The position numbers were made by a program, and so were the translations under genes. From Blastopirellula retiformator (lineage in GTDB: Bacteria; Planctomycetota; Planctomycetia; Pirellulales; Pirellulaceae), in NCBI RefSeq assembly GCF_007859755.1, contig NZ_SJPF01000001.1, positions 1,662,082 to 1,726,081 on the forward strand: 64,000 nt of DNA, written 5' to 3'. Position 1 is the first letter of the stretch. Each line of letters begins with the position of its first letter. Shown one piece after another: positions 29,552-39,160 of the stretch. The notes beneath the pieces were generated by a model that did no database searches, had not been told where the DNA came from, and worked only from the letters and a program-made list of their open reading frames with translations.

Positions 29552-31402
29552 GTGAGCGGAAAACACCTGGAAAACGAGATCAATCGTCGCGTCATTGTGA
29601 TCGACGACAATCCTGCGATTCACGATGACTTTCGCCGAATTCTCTCCGGCGCAAGCAACTTGAATGTGGCGACCAGCGACGTTCGTGCGCTCTTGTTTGA
29701 AGAAGATGAGTTGGCGCCCGACGAACACGACTTCGCGTTCGAGATCGAGTCAGCCTATCAAGGCGAAGAAGGCCTGGAAAAGGTCGCCGCCGCCGAAAAA
29801 GCGGGGCTGCCGTTCGCACTTGCGTTTGTCGACATGCGGATGCCGCCGGGCTGGGACGGTCTCGAGACGATTCAACGAATCTGGCGCGACTATCCCGACA
29901 TTCAGGTCGTCATCTGCACCGCTTACTCCGACCATACCTGGGAATCGCTGCTGGAAAAGCTGGGCGAGACCGATCAACTGGTCATCCTCAAGAAGCCGTT
30001 TGACGTCATCGAGGCCCGCCAGTTGGCGATCGCCCTGACGCGGAAATGGCAATTGACGCAGCAGGCGCGGGTGCGGATGGACGTGCTCAATCGCTTGGTC
30101 GAAGAGCGAACGGCCGATCTGATGCGTGCGGCGTCGGAATTGAAGTCGACCAACGACCGTCTGACCGAAGCTTCGCAAGCCGCCGAGGCGGCTAACCGGT
30201 CGAAAAGCGAATTTCTGGCGAATATGAGTCACGAGATTCGGACGCCGATGACCGCGATTATTGGCTATGCCGAAGAGTTGCGCAAAGCGGACGAAAACGA
30301 ACACGCGCCCAAAGAGCGGGTCTTCGCTCTGGAGACGATCTTGCGCAACGGCCATCACTTGCTGCAGGTGATCAACGACGTGTTGGACCTCAGCAAGATC
30401 GAAGCCGGCAAGCTCGACGTCTGTCCTCAAACTGCGTCGCCGGTACGGATCGTTTCGGACGTGCTGGCCCTGATGCACTTGCGAGCGTCGCAAAAGGGCC
30501 TGCGGCTAGAAAACGAATTCTGCGGTCCGATGCCGGCGGTGGTGATGACCGACGCAACGCGCCTGCGCCAGGTTCTGATCAACCTGCTGGGCAACGCCAT
30601 CAAATACACCGAAGAAGGAACCGTCTCGCTACGAACGCGCCTGATCGGTATCGGTAGCGAGGATCCCCAATTGGAGTTCGAGGTGATCGACTCGGGGATT
30701 GGAATGTCCGACGAGGAAATGCGGCGGATCTTCTTGCCCTTTGAGCAAGCCAATACGTCAATGAGCCGCAGATATGGCGGCACTGGCTTGGGCTTGTCGA
30801 TCAGCATTCGCCTGACCGAACTGTTGGGTGGGCAGATGCAGTGCGAAAGCAATCCTGGCCGCGGCAGCATTTTTCGGTTTACCGTTTCGACCGGGGATTT
30901 GTCGAACGTTAAGATCTCGAACTGCGCCGATGATCATAACTGGGTGCCGGTGACGGTTAGTAGTGTTCCTAAGTTATCGACGGCGCTTTCCGGCCGGGTG
31001 CTGCTGGTCGAAGATGGTCCCGACAACCAACGCTTATTGCGACTAATCCTGGAGAAGGCAGGCGCCGAGGTGACGATCGCCGCCGATGGTCGCGATGGAG
31101 TTGATCTATTCTTGACTTCGCGGAGCCAAGGAAATCCGTATGACGTCATCCTGATGGACATGCAGATGCCGATCATGGATGGCTACCAGGCGACTCGGCA
31201 ATTGCGGAAAGAAGGAGTTCGCACGCCGATTATCGCCCTGACGGCGCACGCCATGAGCGGTGACCGACAGCGATGCCTGGATGCCGGAACCGACGAATAC
31301 TTGACCAAGCCGGTCAACCGCGAGCAACTGTTAGAAACGGTCGCCGGCTTTTTGCCTGGCCCCGCGAATCGAAAAAAGAAGGACGCCGAGGCTCCTTGCT
31401 GA
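29552..31402 (+). CDS. hybrid sensor histidine kinase with receiver domains at both ends
   Basis: A 616-residue soluble protein: REC1 (about 14-155) with acidic pocket IDDN and phospho-acceptor Asp94 in VDMRMPPGWDG, a helical linker, HisKA with His227 in NMSHEIRTPM, HATPase_c with the N-box NLLGNAIKY and GGTGLGLSI, and REC2 (about 480-600) with VILMDMQMPIMDG. REC1 has an insertion of about 25 residues after the first strand. There is no membrane or sensor domain, so input must come through REC1 phosphorylation or a partner. GTG 29552 is chosen because GGGGG lies 8 bp upstream; GTG 29537 is an alternative. Confidence 0.9.
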   Translation: MSGKHLENEINRRVIVIDDNPAIHDDFRRILSGASNLNVATSDVRALLFEEDELAPDEHDFAFEIESAYQGEEGLEKVAAAEKAGLPFALAFVDMRMPPGWDGLETIQRIWRDYPDIQVVICTAYSDHTWESLLEKLGETDQLVILKKPFDVIEARQLAIALTRKWQLTQQARVRMDVLNRLVEERTADLMRAASELKSTNDRLTEASQAAEAANRSKSEFLANMSHEIRTPMTAIIGYAEELRKADENEHAPKERVFALETILRNGHHLLQVINDVLDLSKIEAGKLDVCPQTASPVRIVSDVLALMHLRASQKGLRLENEFCGPMPAVVMTDATRLRQVLINLLGNAIKYTEEGTVSLRTRLIGIGSEDPQLEFEVIDSGIGMSDEEMRRIFLPFEQANTSMSRRYGGTGLGLSISIRLTELLGGQMQCESNPGRGSIFRFTVSTGDLSNVKISNCADDHNWVPVTVSSVPKLSTALSGRVLLVEDGPDNQRLLRLILEKAGAEVTIAADGRDGVDLFLTSRSQGNPYDVILMDMQMPIMDGYQATRQLRKEGVRTPIIALTAHAMSGDRQRCLDAGTDEYLTKPVNREQLLETVAGFLPGPANRKKKDAEAPC

Positions 31403-31411
31403 GCCTCGGCG
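31384..31411. terminator. bidirectional hairpin between convergent kinase and PEPCK genes
   Basis: A perfect 11-bp stem, CGCCGAGGCTC against GAGCCTCGGCG, with a 6-nt loop that includes the start of the kinase TGA. On the minus strand a T6 run follows about 7 nt after the stem, so it may terminate the 1157-residue gene. Confidence 0.6.
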
Positions 31412-31429
31412 CCCTTCAGCTTGGCTGCG

Positions 31430-34400
31430 TTAGTCGAACGGATGAGCGCCCAGCGTCCCCTCGAGGGCGACCAGGTAGTCCTCGTTCTCGGTCATCGCCA
31501 GCTGAGCCGCCGCGTATTCGCGTCGCGCCGCCAGACCCAGTTCTTTGACCGAACCGGCGTTGCGTGAGTCGGACGTGAACTTGTCGATCGCCGCCACGTG
31601 ACGCTTCCAAAGAGCCGTGTCGCGCGATTTCTTCGTCGCCAGACGCTTGCGGTACCAATCGCTCGACAGCAGGTACTTCTTGGTGAACATCTGGCGAAAT
31701 TCAGGATCGGAGGCCGTTTTCCCTTCGTACGAGCCTTCGGCCATGATCATCAACAACGCCTTCAGCGGTGGGCAGGCCTCTTCCACCGAACCGTCTTGCA
31801 AGTGACGGGCGGCGACGCGCTGCTGCGCTTCGACGATGTGCTTGATGCCGTCGGCGTACGAATCGGGGTCCTGCGTTTCTGGACGCAGAATCGAGTCATC
31901 AAAGACCTTCAGCGGGTTGTCGAAGACGCGACCGAAGAAGGTGCGGACGAACCGGCGAGTGATGCGGTAACCGAGTCGGCTGGCTGGGATCGCTTCGCCG
32001 TTGTAGGTGAAGTCATCGATCTTTTCCAGCATCCGTTCGCCGATCAGGAACTTCGGATCCCGTTCTTCCGGCGTCAGTCGGCACCAGATTTCCGGAATCA
32101 ACAGGCTGACGTCATGGTCGACGCGAACGTTGGGGCCAATGTAGCCGGCGGCGGTCGAGTAACCGGCCAGGCCGGTCAGGATGTAGCTGACCAGGGCGTT
32201 GTTCAGGTCGGCCGCCGGACGCAGCGCGTTGAACGGGCCCTTGGTCAGGGCGCCTTCGCTACCGGCGCCGGTGGTCGAAGGACTCTTGCCGGTCAGCGAG
32301 CAGACGAAGTCCATGAACAGTTCCGGCAGTTCCTGGTAATGGATCGGTCCATAGACCGCCAGGCTGCGAATGCCGGCCGCCGCGTCGGGCGGATTGTTGC
32401 GGCGACCGCACAGGACGGCGTTCACCGGCGTCGGCGCCGGCTGATCGGCCGGAATTTTGCGATACAGACGCGTGCCGACTTCGCCCACATAGCGGAAGAT
32501 CGGATTCGCCATATCAGGACGCGTTTGTAGGTACCGCGGGTTCTTGGTCGGCACGCCGTTGACGATCCGCGGGAAGGCGGAGCAAACGGCGTAGCCGGTT
32601 TCGGCGGTGGGATCGTCCAAAAATTCACGCAGGAAGCTCTGCATCGGCAAGGTGAACTGATCGAACTCGGCGATCTGCTCCGCCATTTTGGCGACGTCCT
32701 CTCGGTTGAGCGGCGCGAAGTTCGAGATGAAGTTCCCCGGCTGCGACAGATCGAACTCGGTCTGTTTATCGAGTCCGCGATGGACCGCATCGTCAGGACG
32801 CTGGAACAAGCGATATTCGCAGTTCGTCAGGAACTTGTAGCTGTCGGCGTCGAGTTGCGGATCGAGATTCGAGATCGCTTTCGCCGGAACGACCACCGAC
32901 GCCGAGATGTCGTCTTCGGTCTGCACCTTGTCGGCGGCGTAGAAATCTTGACGCAACTTGTAGGTTCGCCACTGCAGCGATTCGGACAGGCCGACCCGCA
33001 AATAGGTGCCGACCAGCGTGCGATCGAGATACTTCAGCTCATGCCCCGGCGTGCCGTTGACGATGTCGACGCTGAAGTTAGCGCGCCAGTTGTGATCCCA
33101 GTCAGGCTGTTGGAATCGCTTGATGATGAACAACATCGAGTAGATGTGGTTCGGGATCGAGGCGAGCCACTCATTGTATTTGTCGGTGTAATCGGCCGAC
33201 GGCGTCAACAGTTTGATGACGCTGCCGAGCGAGCGTTCCGGCGACAAAATCTTGCGGCTGGGACGTTCGGCGTAGTTCGGTTTGATCTGCGAATCGGCCG
33301 CCCAGCGATCGCTGTAGTCGTGATTGAAGATCTCGTCGATCAGTTCCAGGTCTTTGTCAATTTCGTTGACGAAGATCGGACCGTACAACATGTAGTCGGT
33401 CGCCGACTTGCTGATTTCGCTCTTGCCGCCGCCGCTGACGGTACACGGCTTGTGACAGTTAACCCCTTCGGCCATCGTGCCGATCAAACGCCAGCTGGGC
33501 GCCGCGGGGTGCTTCTCCATCCGAATCTTGTAGCCGGACGGAGCGACGTAAATCTTGCCGGGCAGCAGCGGAATGGAGCGTTCTTCGCCATCGCGAGACC
33601 ACTTGATGCACTGCTCGACCATCGTCGCCCGGGCGTCTTCCGGAATGTAGACGATATCGGGGTAATTTTTGTCGATGCCATAACCTTCCGGCTGCATGTC
33701 GATCCATTCGCCGTAATCTCTGGCGACGTCGTCGATCGTGCGGCCGTTATAGCGTTGGCTGTTGACGCGGAAGTCTTCGCCCAGGTTCCAACTGGTGTAA
33801 GCGATCACGCCGCCGGCATGCTCTTCCTCGACGTTGCCGTAGAGGTTGGCGGCGTAGCTGAGCTGCGTCTTGACTTCCTTTTTGCAGTAGCCGTAATAAT
33901 TATCGGCGATCAGCGTCACAACGACGCCCCGCTGGTCACGGCACGTTAGCTTGAAGGCTTGACCGTCGTTGTAGATTTCCGATTCTTCTTTCCAGCACAT
34001 GCCGTCTTGACGCTGACGCTCGGTTGCGTCGTCAAAGTGCGGCAGGCCCAATTCCTTCTTGGAGACGCCCAGCAGTTGCGGCGCCAGGATGACGCAGCCG
34101 GTGTGGCCGGTCCAGTGTTCGACGTCGAGCGCTGCGTCGTTCTTCGGAATGAACGGGTCGCCGGCGTTGCCGAAAATCGATTCGACGAAGTCGAGATTGC
34201 TGACCAATTGTCCGGGGACGTAGAAGCGAACTTCCATCGTCTTTTCCGGAGTGAAGCCGGGCACTTCCGGGCAGACGATCGGTCGCAAGAGCAGCGAAAC
34301 GAACGAATACGCTTTCTCTTCGTGCTGGCTGGTGTAGGGAAGCTCCAGGTACTTCTGGGGCGGGTTCATCGCGATCTGGAACATCCGTGCGAAGGTTTCC

Positions 34401-34903
34401 TTCGGCACCGCCAGCTTGTCGGCGGCGATCGGCAGTCCCCCTTCACAAACGTGGAAGGTCCCCTTGGTGGTCCGGCGATCGCTGCGGGGATTGTTGAGGA
34501 CGCCGTTTTCCAGGCGATACGATTCGACCAACTCGCTCTCGAATTTGTCTCCATTTACCGGAATCGACAATTCCCGGGCGATGCCGTGACGATCGAGGAT
34601 GAACGACTGACGCGGCAGTTGCAGCGGACCGACGTCGAGGTCCGAAAAGTAGTCGGCCAGGAAGGATTCGATCCGGGCGTCGACCGGGGCCGGAACGTCG
34701 CGCAGCATCCGCGCCTTTTCGTGGTAATTCGTCAACAGACCTTTCAGCAGGTCCGCGAATTCCGCTTCCTGCTCATGCAGCGGCGGCGGGAGCTCATTCG
34801 CAATCATCTGCAGATTGATGTAGCGAATCAGCCGACTCCGCTCTTCACTGCGTTGTTTTTTGGTCTGAGGGGCGCCGAAGCCAAGCTTTTCTTTCAGGTC
34901 CAT
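31430..34903 (-). CDS. probable PPi-type phosphoenolpyruvate carboxykinase
   Basis: A 1157-residue soluble protein with no signal peptide or membrane segment. Length and several segments ([20 protein letters not shown] at about 484-503, [19 protein letters not shown] at about 900, and [11 protein letters not shown]) fit the PPi-dependent PEPCK family described from Entamoeba and Propionibacterium, about twice the size of ATP or GTP enzymes. These enzymes interconvert PEP, CO2 and phosphate with oxaloacetate and PPi. The SGGGKSE loop corresponds to the P-loop region of classical PEPCKs. The assignment is from memory of motifs and size. The gene is alone on its strand, 209 bp from a divergent gene. 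Confidence 0.65.
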   Translation of the reverse strand: MDLKEKLGFGAPQTKKQRSEERSRLIRYINLQMIANELPPPLHEQEAEFADLLKGLLTNYHEKARMLRDVPAPVDARIESFLADYFSDLDVGPLQLPRQSFILDRHGIARELSIPVNGDKFESELVESYRLENGVLNNPRSDRRTTKGTFHVCEGGLPIAADKLAVPKETFARMFQIAMNPPQKYLELPYTSQHEEKAYSFVSLLLRPIVCPEVPGFTPEKTMEVRFYVPGQLVSNLDFVESIFGNAGDPFIPKNDAALDVEHWTGHTGCVILAPQLLGVSKKELGLPHFDDATERQRQDGMCWKEESEIYNDGQAFKLTCRDQRGVVVTLIADNYYGYCKKEVKTQLSYAANLYGNVEEEHAGGVIAYTSWNLGEDFRVNSQRYNGRTIDDVARDYGEWIDMQPEGYGIDKNYPDIVYIPEDARATMVEQCIKWSRDGEERSIPLLPGKIYVAPSGYKIRMEKHPAAPSWRLIGTMAEGVNCHKPCTVSGGGKSEISKSATDYMLYGPIFVNEIDKDLELIDEIFNHDYSDRWAADSQIKPNYAERPSRKILSPERSLGSVIKLLTPSADYTDKYNEWLASIPNHIYSMLFIIKRFQQPDWDHNWRANFSVDIVNGTPGHELKYLDRTLVGTYLRVGLSESLQWRTYKLRQDFYAADKVQTEDDISASVVVPAKAISNLDPQLDADSYKFLTNCEYRLFQRPDDAVHRGLDKQTEFDLSQPGNFISNFAPLNREDVAKMAEQIAEFDQFTLPMQSFLREFLDDPTAETGYAVCSAFPRIVNGVPTKNPRYLQTRPDMANPIFRYVGEVGTRLYRKIPADQPAPTPVNAVLCGRRNNPPDAAAGIRSLAVYGPIHYQELPELFMDFVCSLTGKSPSTTGAGSEGALTKGPFNALRPAADLNNALVSYILTGLAGYSTAAGYIGPNVRVDHDVSLLIPEIWCRLTPEERDPKFLIGERMLEKIDDFTYNGEAIPASRLGYRITRRFVRTFFGRVFDNPLKVFDDSILRPETQDPDSYADGIKHIVEAQQRVAARHLQDGSVEEACPPLKALLMIMAEGSYEGKTASDPEFRQMFTKKYLLSSDWYRKRLATKKSRDTALWKRHVAAIDKFTSDSRNAGSVKELGLAARREYAAAQLAMTENEDYLVALEGTLGAHPFD

Positions 34904-35112
34904 CGTTGTTTTACACGGTGAGGACGAATTTTTAGTACATAACGTGCGCCTGCGATCTTAACCGGTTGGAAGTCGGTTCGTCTGCGCTTGCCTTCCCTTG
35001 GCGGGGGGTTATGGGAAAACCGCCGTCACAGGAGGCGAACAATGGTAAGGTGTTAGAAAAATAGTTACGATTTCGAAAACAGTTCTCGCTACTTTTCCAA
35101 GGGGCCCCCATC

Positions 35113-36456
35113 GTGAGCTTTCCTGGTTCGCTGTTTCGTAGCTTCGCATGTCTCCTGATCGCTTGCCTGACATTGACCATGGCAATAGCGGAAGATCGCG
35201 AGACGAAAGTTCGCAACGATCGCCGCGACATCCTAGCCGATGGCAGTTGGTACTACAACGATTTGCCGGCGGCGATGGATGCGGCCAAAGCGTCAGGCAA
35301 ACCGGTGCTCGTTATTTTTCGTTGCATTCCTTGCGAAGCCTGCGCTCAGTTAGACGAGAAAATTATTGAGCGAGACGAAGCCGTGCGGCGGGTCATGCAG
35401 CAGTACGAGTGTGCTCGGATCGTGCGGATGAACGGCGTCGACCTGGCGAAGTTTCAGTTTGACTACGATCAGTCGTTCGCTGCGTTTCTGATGAACGCCG
35501 ACGGTACGATCTATGGTCGCTACGGCACGCGCTCGCATCAAACCGAAGAAGAGAGAGACGTCGCCATCGAAGGTTTTGCCGAGACGCTAATCAAAGGCTT
35601 GATTTTGCATGGGCTTTATCCGGCGAACAAAGATTCGCTAGTCGCCAAGACCACCGGCGACGTTCCGCCAGTTAAGTCGGCCGAGAAGTTTCCGCACTTG
35701 CGCAAACGGGACTTTGGCGAAGAGCTCGACTACGAAGGGAATGTGGTGAAGAGCTGCATTCACTGCCATCAGGTGGGCGAGAGCTATCGGGTCAACTATC
35801 GCTTTGAGGGAAATCCGATTCCCGACAAAATCTTGTTTCCCTATCCCCATCCTAAAGTGTTGGGCTTGATCATGGATCCCAAGACCGCAGCGACCGTCGA
35901 AGAAGCGACGCCCGGTTCGGCGGCGGCCGAAGCCGGAATGAAGGCGGGAGACGAAATCTTGGCGCTCAACGGACAACCGATCCTTTCGATGGCCGACATT
36001 CAGTGGACGTTGCATCATCTGCAGGATGAGAAGCAGTTCGACGTAACGCTGCTGCGTGATGGAAAGCTGCAGAAGCTCAACTTCCCGCTACCGAAAGGTT
36101 GGAAACGCCAGGGGGACATCTCGTGGCGGGTCACCAGTTGGGATCTGTCGCGACAGGTCTTTGGCGGGATGCGGTTAAGAGATCTCGAGCCCGAGCAGCG
36201 CAAAGAACTGGGCCTGTCGGACGATCAGCTTGGCCTGCTGGTTCGCCACGTTGGCAAGTATGGCGATCACGCGGTGGCGTTGAAGGCGGGCATCAAAGTC
36301 GGCGACGTCATTACGTCAATAGCCGGCATTGATGAAAATCTCAATGAATCGAACCTGCTGGCCCGGCTCGCCAACGAGACGAAGCGGGGCCAGGATGCCG
36401 AGGTGAAGCTGCTGCGGAACGGAAAGGCCAAAAGCGCGGCGATTCGCTTGCAGTAA
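35113..36456 (+). CDS. exported thioredoxin-like / CxxCH / PDZ protein
   Basis: A 447-residue protein: signal peptide (about 1-26); a thioredoxin-like domain (about 45-165) with an unusual CIPCEAC motif; a segment around residue 216-220 with CIHCH, a possible covalent haem site; a PDZ domain (about 255-320, EEATPGSAAAEAGMKAGDEI); and a second PDZ-like part (about 375-445, GIKVGDVITSIAG). The start is GTG 35113 after AAGGGG. The combination suggests a periplasmic redox protein, perhaps haem-bearing. No partner gene is adjacent. Confidence 0.75.
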   Translation: MSFPGSLFRSFACLLIACLTLTMAIAEDRETKVRNDRRDILADGSWYYNDLPAAMDAAKASGKPVLVIFRCIPCEACAQLDEKIIERDEAVRRVMQQYECARIVRMNGVDLAKFQFDYDQSFAAFLMNADGTIYGRYGTRSHQTEEERDVAIEGFAETLIKGLILHGLYPANKDSLVAKTTGDVPPVKSAEKFPHLRKRDFGEELDYEGNVVKSCIHCHQVGESYRVNYRFEGNPIPDKILFPYPHPKVLGLIMDPKTAATVEEATPGSAAAEAGMKAGDEILALNGQPILSMADIQWTLHHLQDEKQFDVTLLRDGKLQKLNFPLPKGWKRQGDISWRVTSWDLSRQVFGGMRLRDLEPEQRKELGLSDDQLGLLVRHVGKYGDHAVALKAGIKVGDVITSIAGIDENLNESNLLARLANETKRGQDAEVKLLRNGKAKSAAIRLQ

Positions 36457-36462
36457 GAGCGG

Positions 36463-38151
36463 TTATTTGACGTCATGGTACGCTTTGCTAACGCAACCGC
36501 TGTCGGCTTGCGACACGGTTGCGGCAAAGTCGGCCAAATAGCCGCGGCTGTGCTTTGAGTCGGGCGTCTTCCATTCGGCGGCGCGCTTCGCCAGATCATC
36601 GGCGCCCACGTGCAGCGTGATGTCTCCAGCCAGCAGATCGAACGAGATTTCGTCTCCATCTTCGACCAGCGCGATCGGGCCGCCAACCGCCGCTTCGGGC
36701 GCACAGTGGACGCCGATGGCGCCGTGCGACACGCCGGAGACGCGGGTGTCGGATAAGAACGCCACTTTGCCGTCCAAGTGGGGAACAGCCAGCGCCGCCG
36801 TGGCGACCAGCACTTCCGGCATGCCGGAGGCGACCGGTCCCAGATAACGAAGCACGATCACGCTGCCGGGCGTGATCTTATTTTCTTCGACCGCTTCGAC
36901 GATCGCTTTGGCGTCGTCGAAGCAGATCGCCTTGCCGCGGAACTTGGGGTCGCGCATGCTCGACACTTTAAAGACGACGCCGCCGGGCGCCAGGTTGCCG
37001 AAGCAGATCTGCATGTCGGCGTATTCTTTCAACGGCTGCTCGATCGGGGCGATCAAGTCTTGATCGCTGGGCACGTCACAGGCATCGGCGACGCTTTCGG
37101 CCAGCGACATGCCGGAGACCGTCAGGCACAATCCATCGACGATGCCGGCCGAGATCAAGTATTTCAACAGCATCGGCGTGCCGCCCAGCTTGTGCAGATC
37201 GTACATCGTCCGTTTGCCCCGCGGGGCGAAGCTGCAAAGTACCGGCGTGTTGCGAACGATTCGCTGAATGTCGCGGAGACCAAAGTCGACGCCTGCTTCC
37301 TGGGCCAGCGCCGTCAGATGCAAGACGCCATTTGTCGAACCTCCGATTGCCGCGATGGTGGCGGCGGCGTTTTCGAACGCCTTTTTGGTCAGGATATCGC
37401 GGGGGCGGATGTTGTCGGCCAGCAGACGTTTAGCCGCGGCGCCGATACCGCGGCATTCGTCGCGTTTGGCGGGATCGTCTGCCGGAATCGAACTGGAGTA
37501 GGGAAGTCCCAGTCCGATCGCTTCGATGGCGATGCCCCAGGTGTTGAACGACGCGGCGATGCCGCAGCCGCCCGGTCCGGGGCAGGCCGTTCGCAAGATC
37601 TGGTCCGCCTCGGTGGCGGTCATGGCTCCGACGGAAGCCGCCGCTTGCGCATCGTAGACGTCCAGGATCGAGGTATCGCGGCCTTGATGACAGCCCGGCT
37701 TGATGCTGCCGCCGTTGACGATCAACCCTGGATAGTTGAGCCGGGCCAAGGCCATTGCGAAGCCAGGACCGTTCTTGTCGCAGTTGTGCAGACCGATCAA
37801 AAAGTCGTAGCCATGGGCGCTGACGACGCACTCGGCGGCGTTGGCGATCATGTTGCGCGACGGGAGACTCGCGTTCCCCCCTTCGTGCCCTTGGGTAATG
37901 TTGTCGCTAACGGCCGGGGTTCCGAACGGAAAGCCGATCAGACCCGCCTCTTGGCAGCCGGCCTTCAGCTCTTGCGCCAGTTGATAGGCGTGGACGTTGC
38001 AGAGGTTGCCGTCCAATAGCGGCACGCCGATGCCGATCTGCGGCTTGTCAAAATCGGAGTCGGTCAGCCCCAGGCCGTAGTAGAAAGCGGTGACCCCTTT
38101 TTGCCATCCACGGGTCAGACGTTGGCTGTTCCAGTTCAGGGGCGAAGTCAT
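36463..38151 (-). CDS. ilvD: dihydroxy-acid dehydratase family protein (IlvD/Edd)
   Basis: A 562-residue IlvD/Edd enzyme. Three Cys at [2Fe-2S] positions are visible: Cys51 (NLCNVHA), Cys124 (HNCDKNGPG) and Cys196 (GPGGCGIA). The segments SDNITQGHEG, GGSTNGVLHL and SDTRVSGVSHGAIG are family hallmarks. IlvD makes 2-keto acids for valine, leucine and isoleucine; sugar-acid dehydratases share the fold, so the substrate is not certain. ATG 38151 gives the normal N-terminus; the open frame upstream is not coding. A promoter match lies at 38206-38234, behind the hsp20 terminator. Confidence 0.85.
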   Translation of the reverse strand: MTSPLNWNSQRLTRGWQKGVTAFYYGLGLTDSDFDKPQIGIGVPLLDGNLCNVHAYQLAQELKAGCQEAGLIGFPFGTPAVSDNITQGHEGGNASLPSRNMIANAAECVVSAHGYDFLIGLHNCDKNGPGFAMALARLNYPGLIVNGGSIKPGCHQGRDTSILDVYDAQAAASVGAMTATEADQILRTACPGPGGCGIAASFNTWGIAIEAIGLGLPYSSSIPADDPAKRDECRGIGAAAKRLLADNIRPRDILTKKAFENAAATIAAIGGSTNGVLHLTALAQEAGVDFGLRDIQRIVRNTPVLCSFAPRGKRTMYDLHKLGGTPMLLKYLISAGIVDGLCLTVSGMSLAESVADACDVPSDQDLIAPIEQPLKEYADMQICFGNLAPGGVVFKVSSMRDPKFRGKAICFDDAKAIVEAVEENKITPGSVIVLRYLGPVASGMPEVLVATAALAVPHLDGKVAFLSDTRVSGVSHGAIGVHCAPEAAVGGPIALVEDGDEISFDLLAGDITLHVGADDLAKRAAEWKTPDSKHSRGYLADFAATVSQADSGCVSKAYHDVK

Positions 38152-38205
38152 GGGCGGCGGTGCTTTCGGGCTGGAGGGGAGAAGCGGGCAAGGTGGGAAG
38201 CCGCT

Positions 38206-38234
38206 AGTATCGCCGACCGGACGCCGGGGCTCAA
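38206..38234 (-). promoter_or_regulatory. putative sigma-70-type promoter of ilvD
   Basis: On the minus strand TTGAGC, a 17-bp spacer and GATACT, ending about 55 bp before the ilvD ATG and located after the hsp20 terminator. Pattern match only. Confidence 0.4.
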
Positions 38235-38272
38235 GATGGAAGAGAAGGGCGGGGTATCCGCTACACAGGCAC

Positions 38273-38305
38273 AAAAAAACGCGGCTGCCCTTGGGGACAG
38301 CCGCG
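38273..38305 (-). terminator. intrinsic terminator of hsp20
   Basis: CGCGGCTG against CAGCCGCG with a short loop, followed on the minus strand by seven T. It lies about 47 bp after the hsp20 stop codon. Confidence 0.85.
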
Positions 38306-38351
38306 GCTAGGAGACAACCTCTTCCTCTTCTCTGCACGCCTGGCAAACCGA

Positions 38352-38792
38352 TTACTTCGTGGTCACTTCAATTTTCTTCGGCAGCGCCTTTTCGGCCTTC
38401 GGAACGGTCACGTTCAAAATGCCATGTTGGTACTCGGCGGTGACGTTGTCTTCGTCGACCGGGGCCGAGAGCCGTAGGCTGCGCTCGAACTTGCCGTAGG
38501 TCTGCTCAACGCGGTGGAATTTCTTGTCGTTGGTTTCTTCCACCTGTTGGCGTTCGCCGGAGATCTTCAGCACGCCTTCTTTCAATTCGACGTTGACGTT
38601 CTCAGGCGACATGCCGGGGATCTCTACCGAGACTTCGTAGGCGGCTTCCGATTCGGCGACGTTGAGCGCCGGCATCCACGAAGCGACCGCTGACGGCGTG
38701 TCGTTGTTGAGCAGCGCGCCGAACAGGCCATCCATTTCACGACGCAGGTCAGCAAAAGAACGGGGCTGATAGCTAGTAATTGCACGGACCAT
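38352..38792 (-). CDS. Hsp20/alpha-crystallin small heat-shock protein
   Basis: A 146-residue small heat-shock protein, an ATP-independent holdase. The alpha-crystallin domain spans about 40-135, with AAYEVSVEIPGMSPENV, LKISGERQQ and the C-terminal AEYQHGILNVTVPKAE (the conserved GxLxVxxPK-type motif). The N-terminus has SFADLRREMDGLF. ATG 38792 has a perfect AAGGAGG seven bases upstream, so the longer open frame is rejected. A sigma-54 promoter at 38898-38916 is the likely start of transcription; a terminator follows. Confidence 0.93.
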   Translation of the reverse strand: MVRAITSYQPRSFADLRREMDGLFGALLNNDTPSAVASWMPALNVAESEAAYEVSVEIPGMSPENVNVELKEGVLKISGERQQVEETNDKKFHRVEQTYGKFERSLRLSAPVDEDNVTAEYQHGILNVTVPKAEKALPKKIEVTTK

Positions 38793-39160
38793 GACGGTTC
38801 CTCCTTCTCTCTTGTGAGAACGAAAATCGATCGAAGCCGGCGAACCCTTGTTCGTCGCTTTTTTGGTTGCACCTAAGGTCGGGTGATGCCTTCGATTAAA
38901 GCAACAGGCGTGCCAATTCTCGCCCGGTTGTCGCAAGTCTATTTGCGAATAGCATTTGCGAACGTCGATTTTTTTCGACTGTAATTTTGGCGGTGTCAAA
39001 ATGGCAATCTGGCAGTTTTGTTAAGAACCGATTTGCAAACCGAGAAGATATCGTGGGAATCGGGATCTCGGGAAAGGAAACAATCGCCACTCGCAAAAAC
39101 GCCGGTAGGATGAGGCGATCCGTAGAAATTGCTTCCTGCCCCTGACCAACGAGCGGAACC
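38793..39160. other. intergenic regulatory region between divergent hsp20 and GT2 genes
   Basis: About 370 bp and more AT-rich than its surroundings. It holds the hsp20 leader, the sigma-54 element and, further upstream, a repeated TTTGCGAA (near 38942-38964) with an inverted repeat CTATT-N4-AATAG, possibly activator sites. No CIRCE element (TTAGCACTC inverted repeat) is present. Confidence 0.6.
38898..38916 (-). promoter_or_regulatory. sigma-54 (-24/-12) promoter of hsp20
   Basis: The minus strand reads TTGGCACGCCTGTTGCTTT: TGGCACG-N4-TTGCT, with GG and GC separated by exactly 10 bases. This is a full match to the RpoN consensus. Transcription would start about 95 bases before the hsp20 ATG. 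Confidence 0.75.

Noticed and set aside
32780-33949. Plus-strand frame opposite the 1157-residue protein
   Set aside because: Val/Asp/Arg-rich antisense shadow with no start context and no motif.
36778-38019. Plus-strand frame of about 410 codons opposite ilvD
   Set aside because: The minus frame has the three Fe-S cysteines and family motifs; this one has none.
38352-38999. A 215-residue version of Hsp20 starting at 38999
   Set aside because: The extra 69 residues cover the sigma-54 promoter and leader and have no similarity to small heat-shock proteins; a perfect ribosome site stands before ATG 38792.
38793-39160. CIRCE or sigma-32 control of hsp20
   Set aside because: No TTAGCACTC/GAGTGCTAA inverted repeat and no clear sigma-32 boxes were found.
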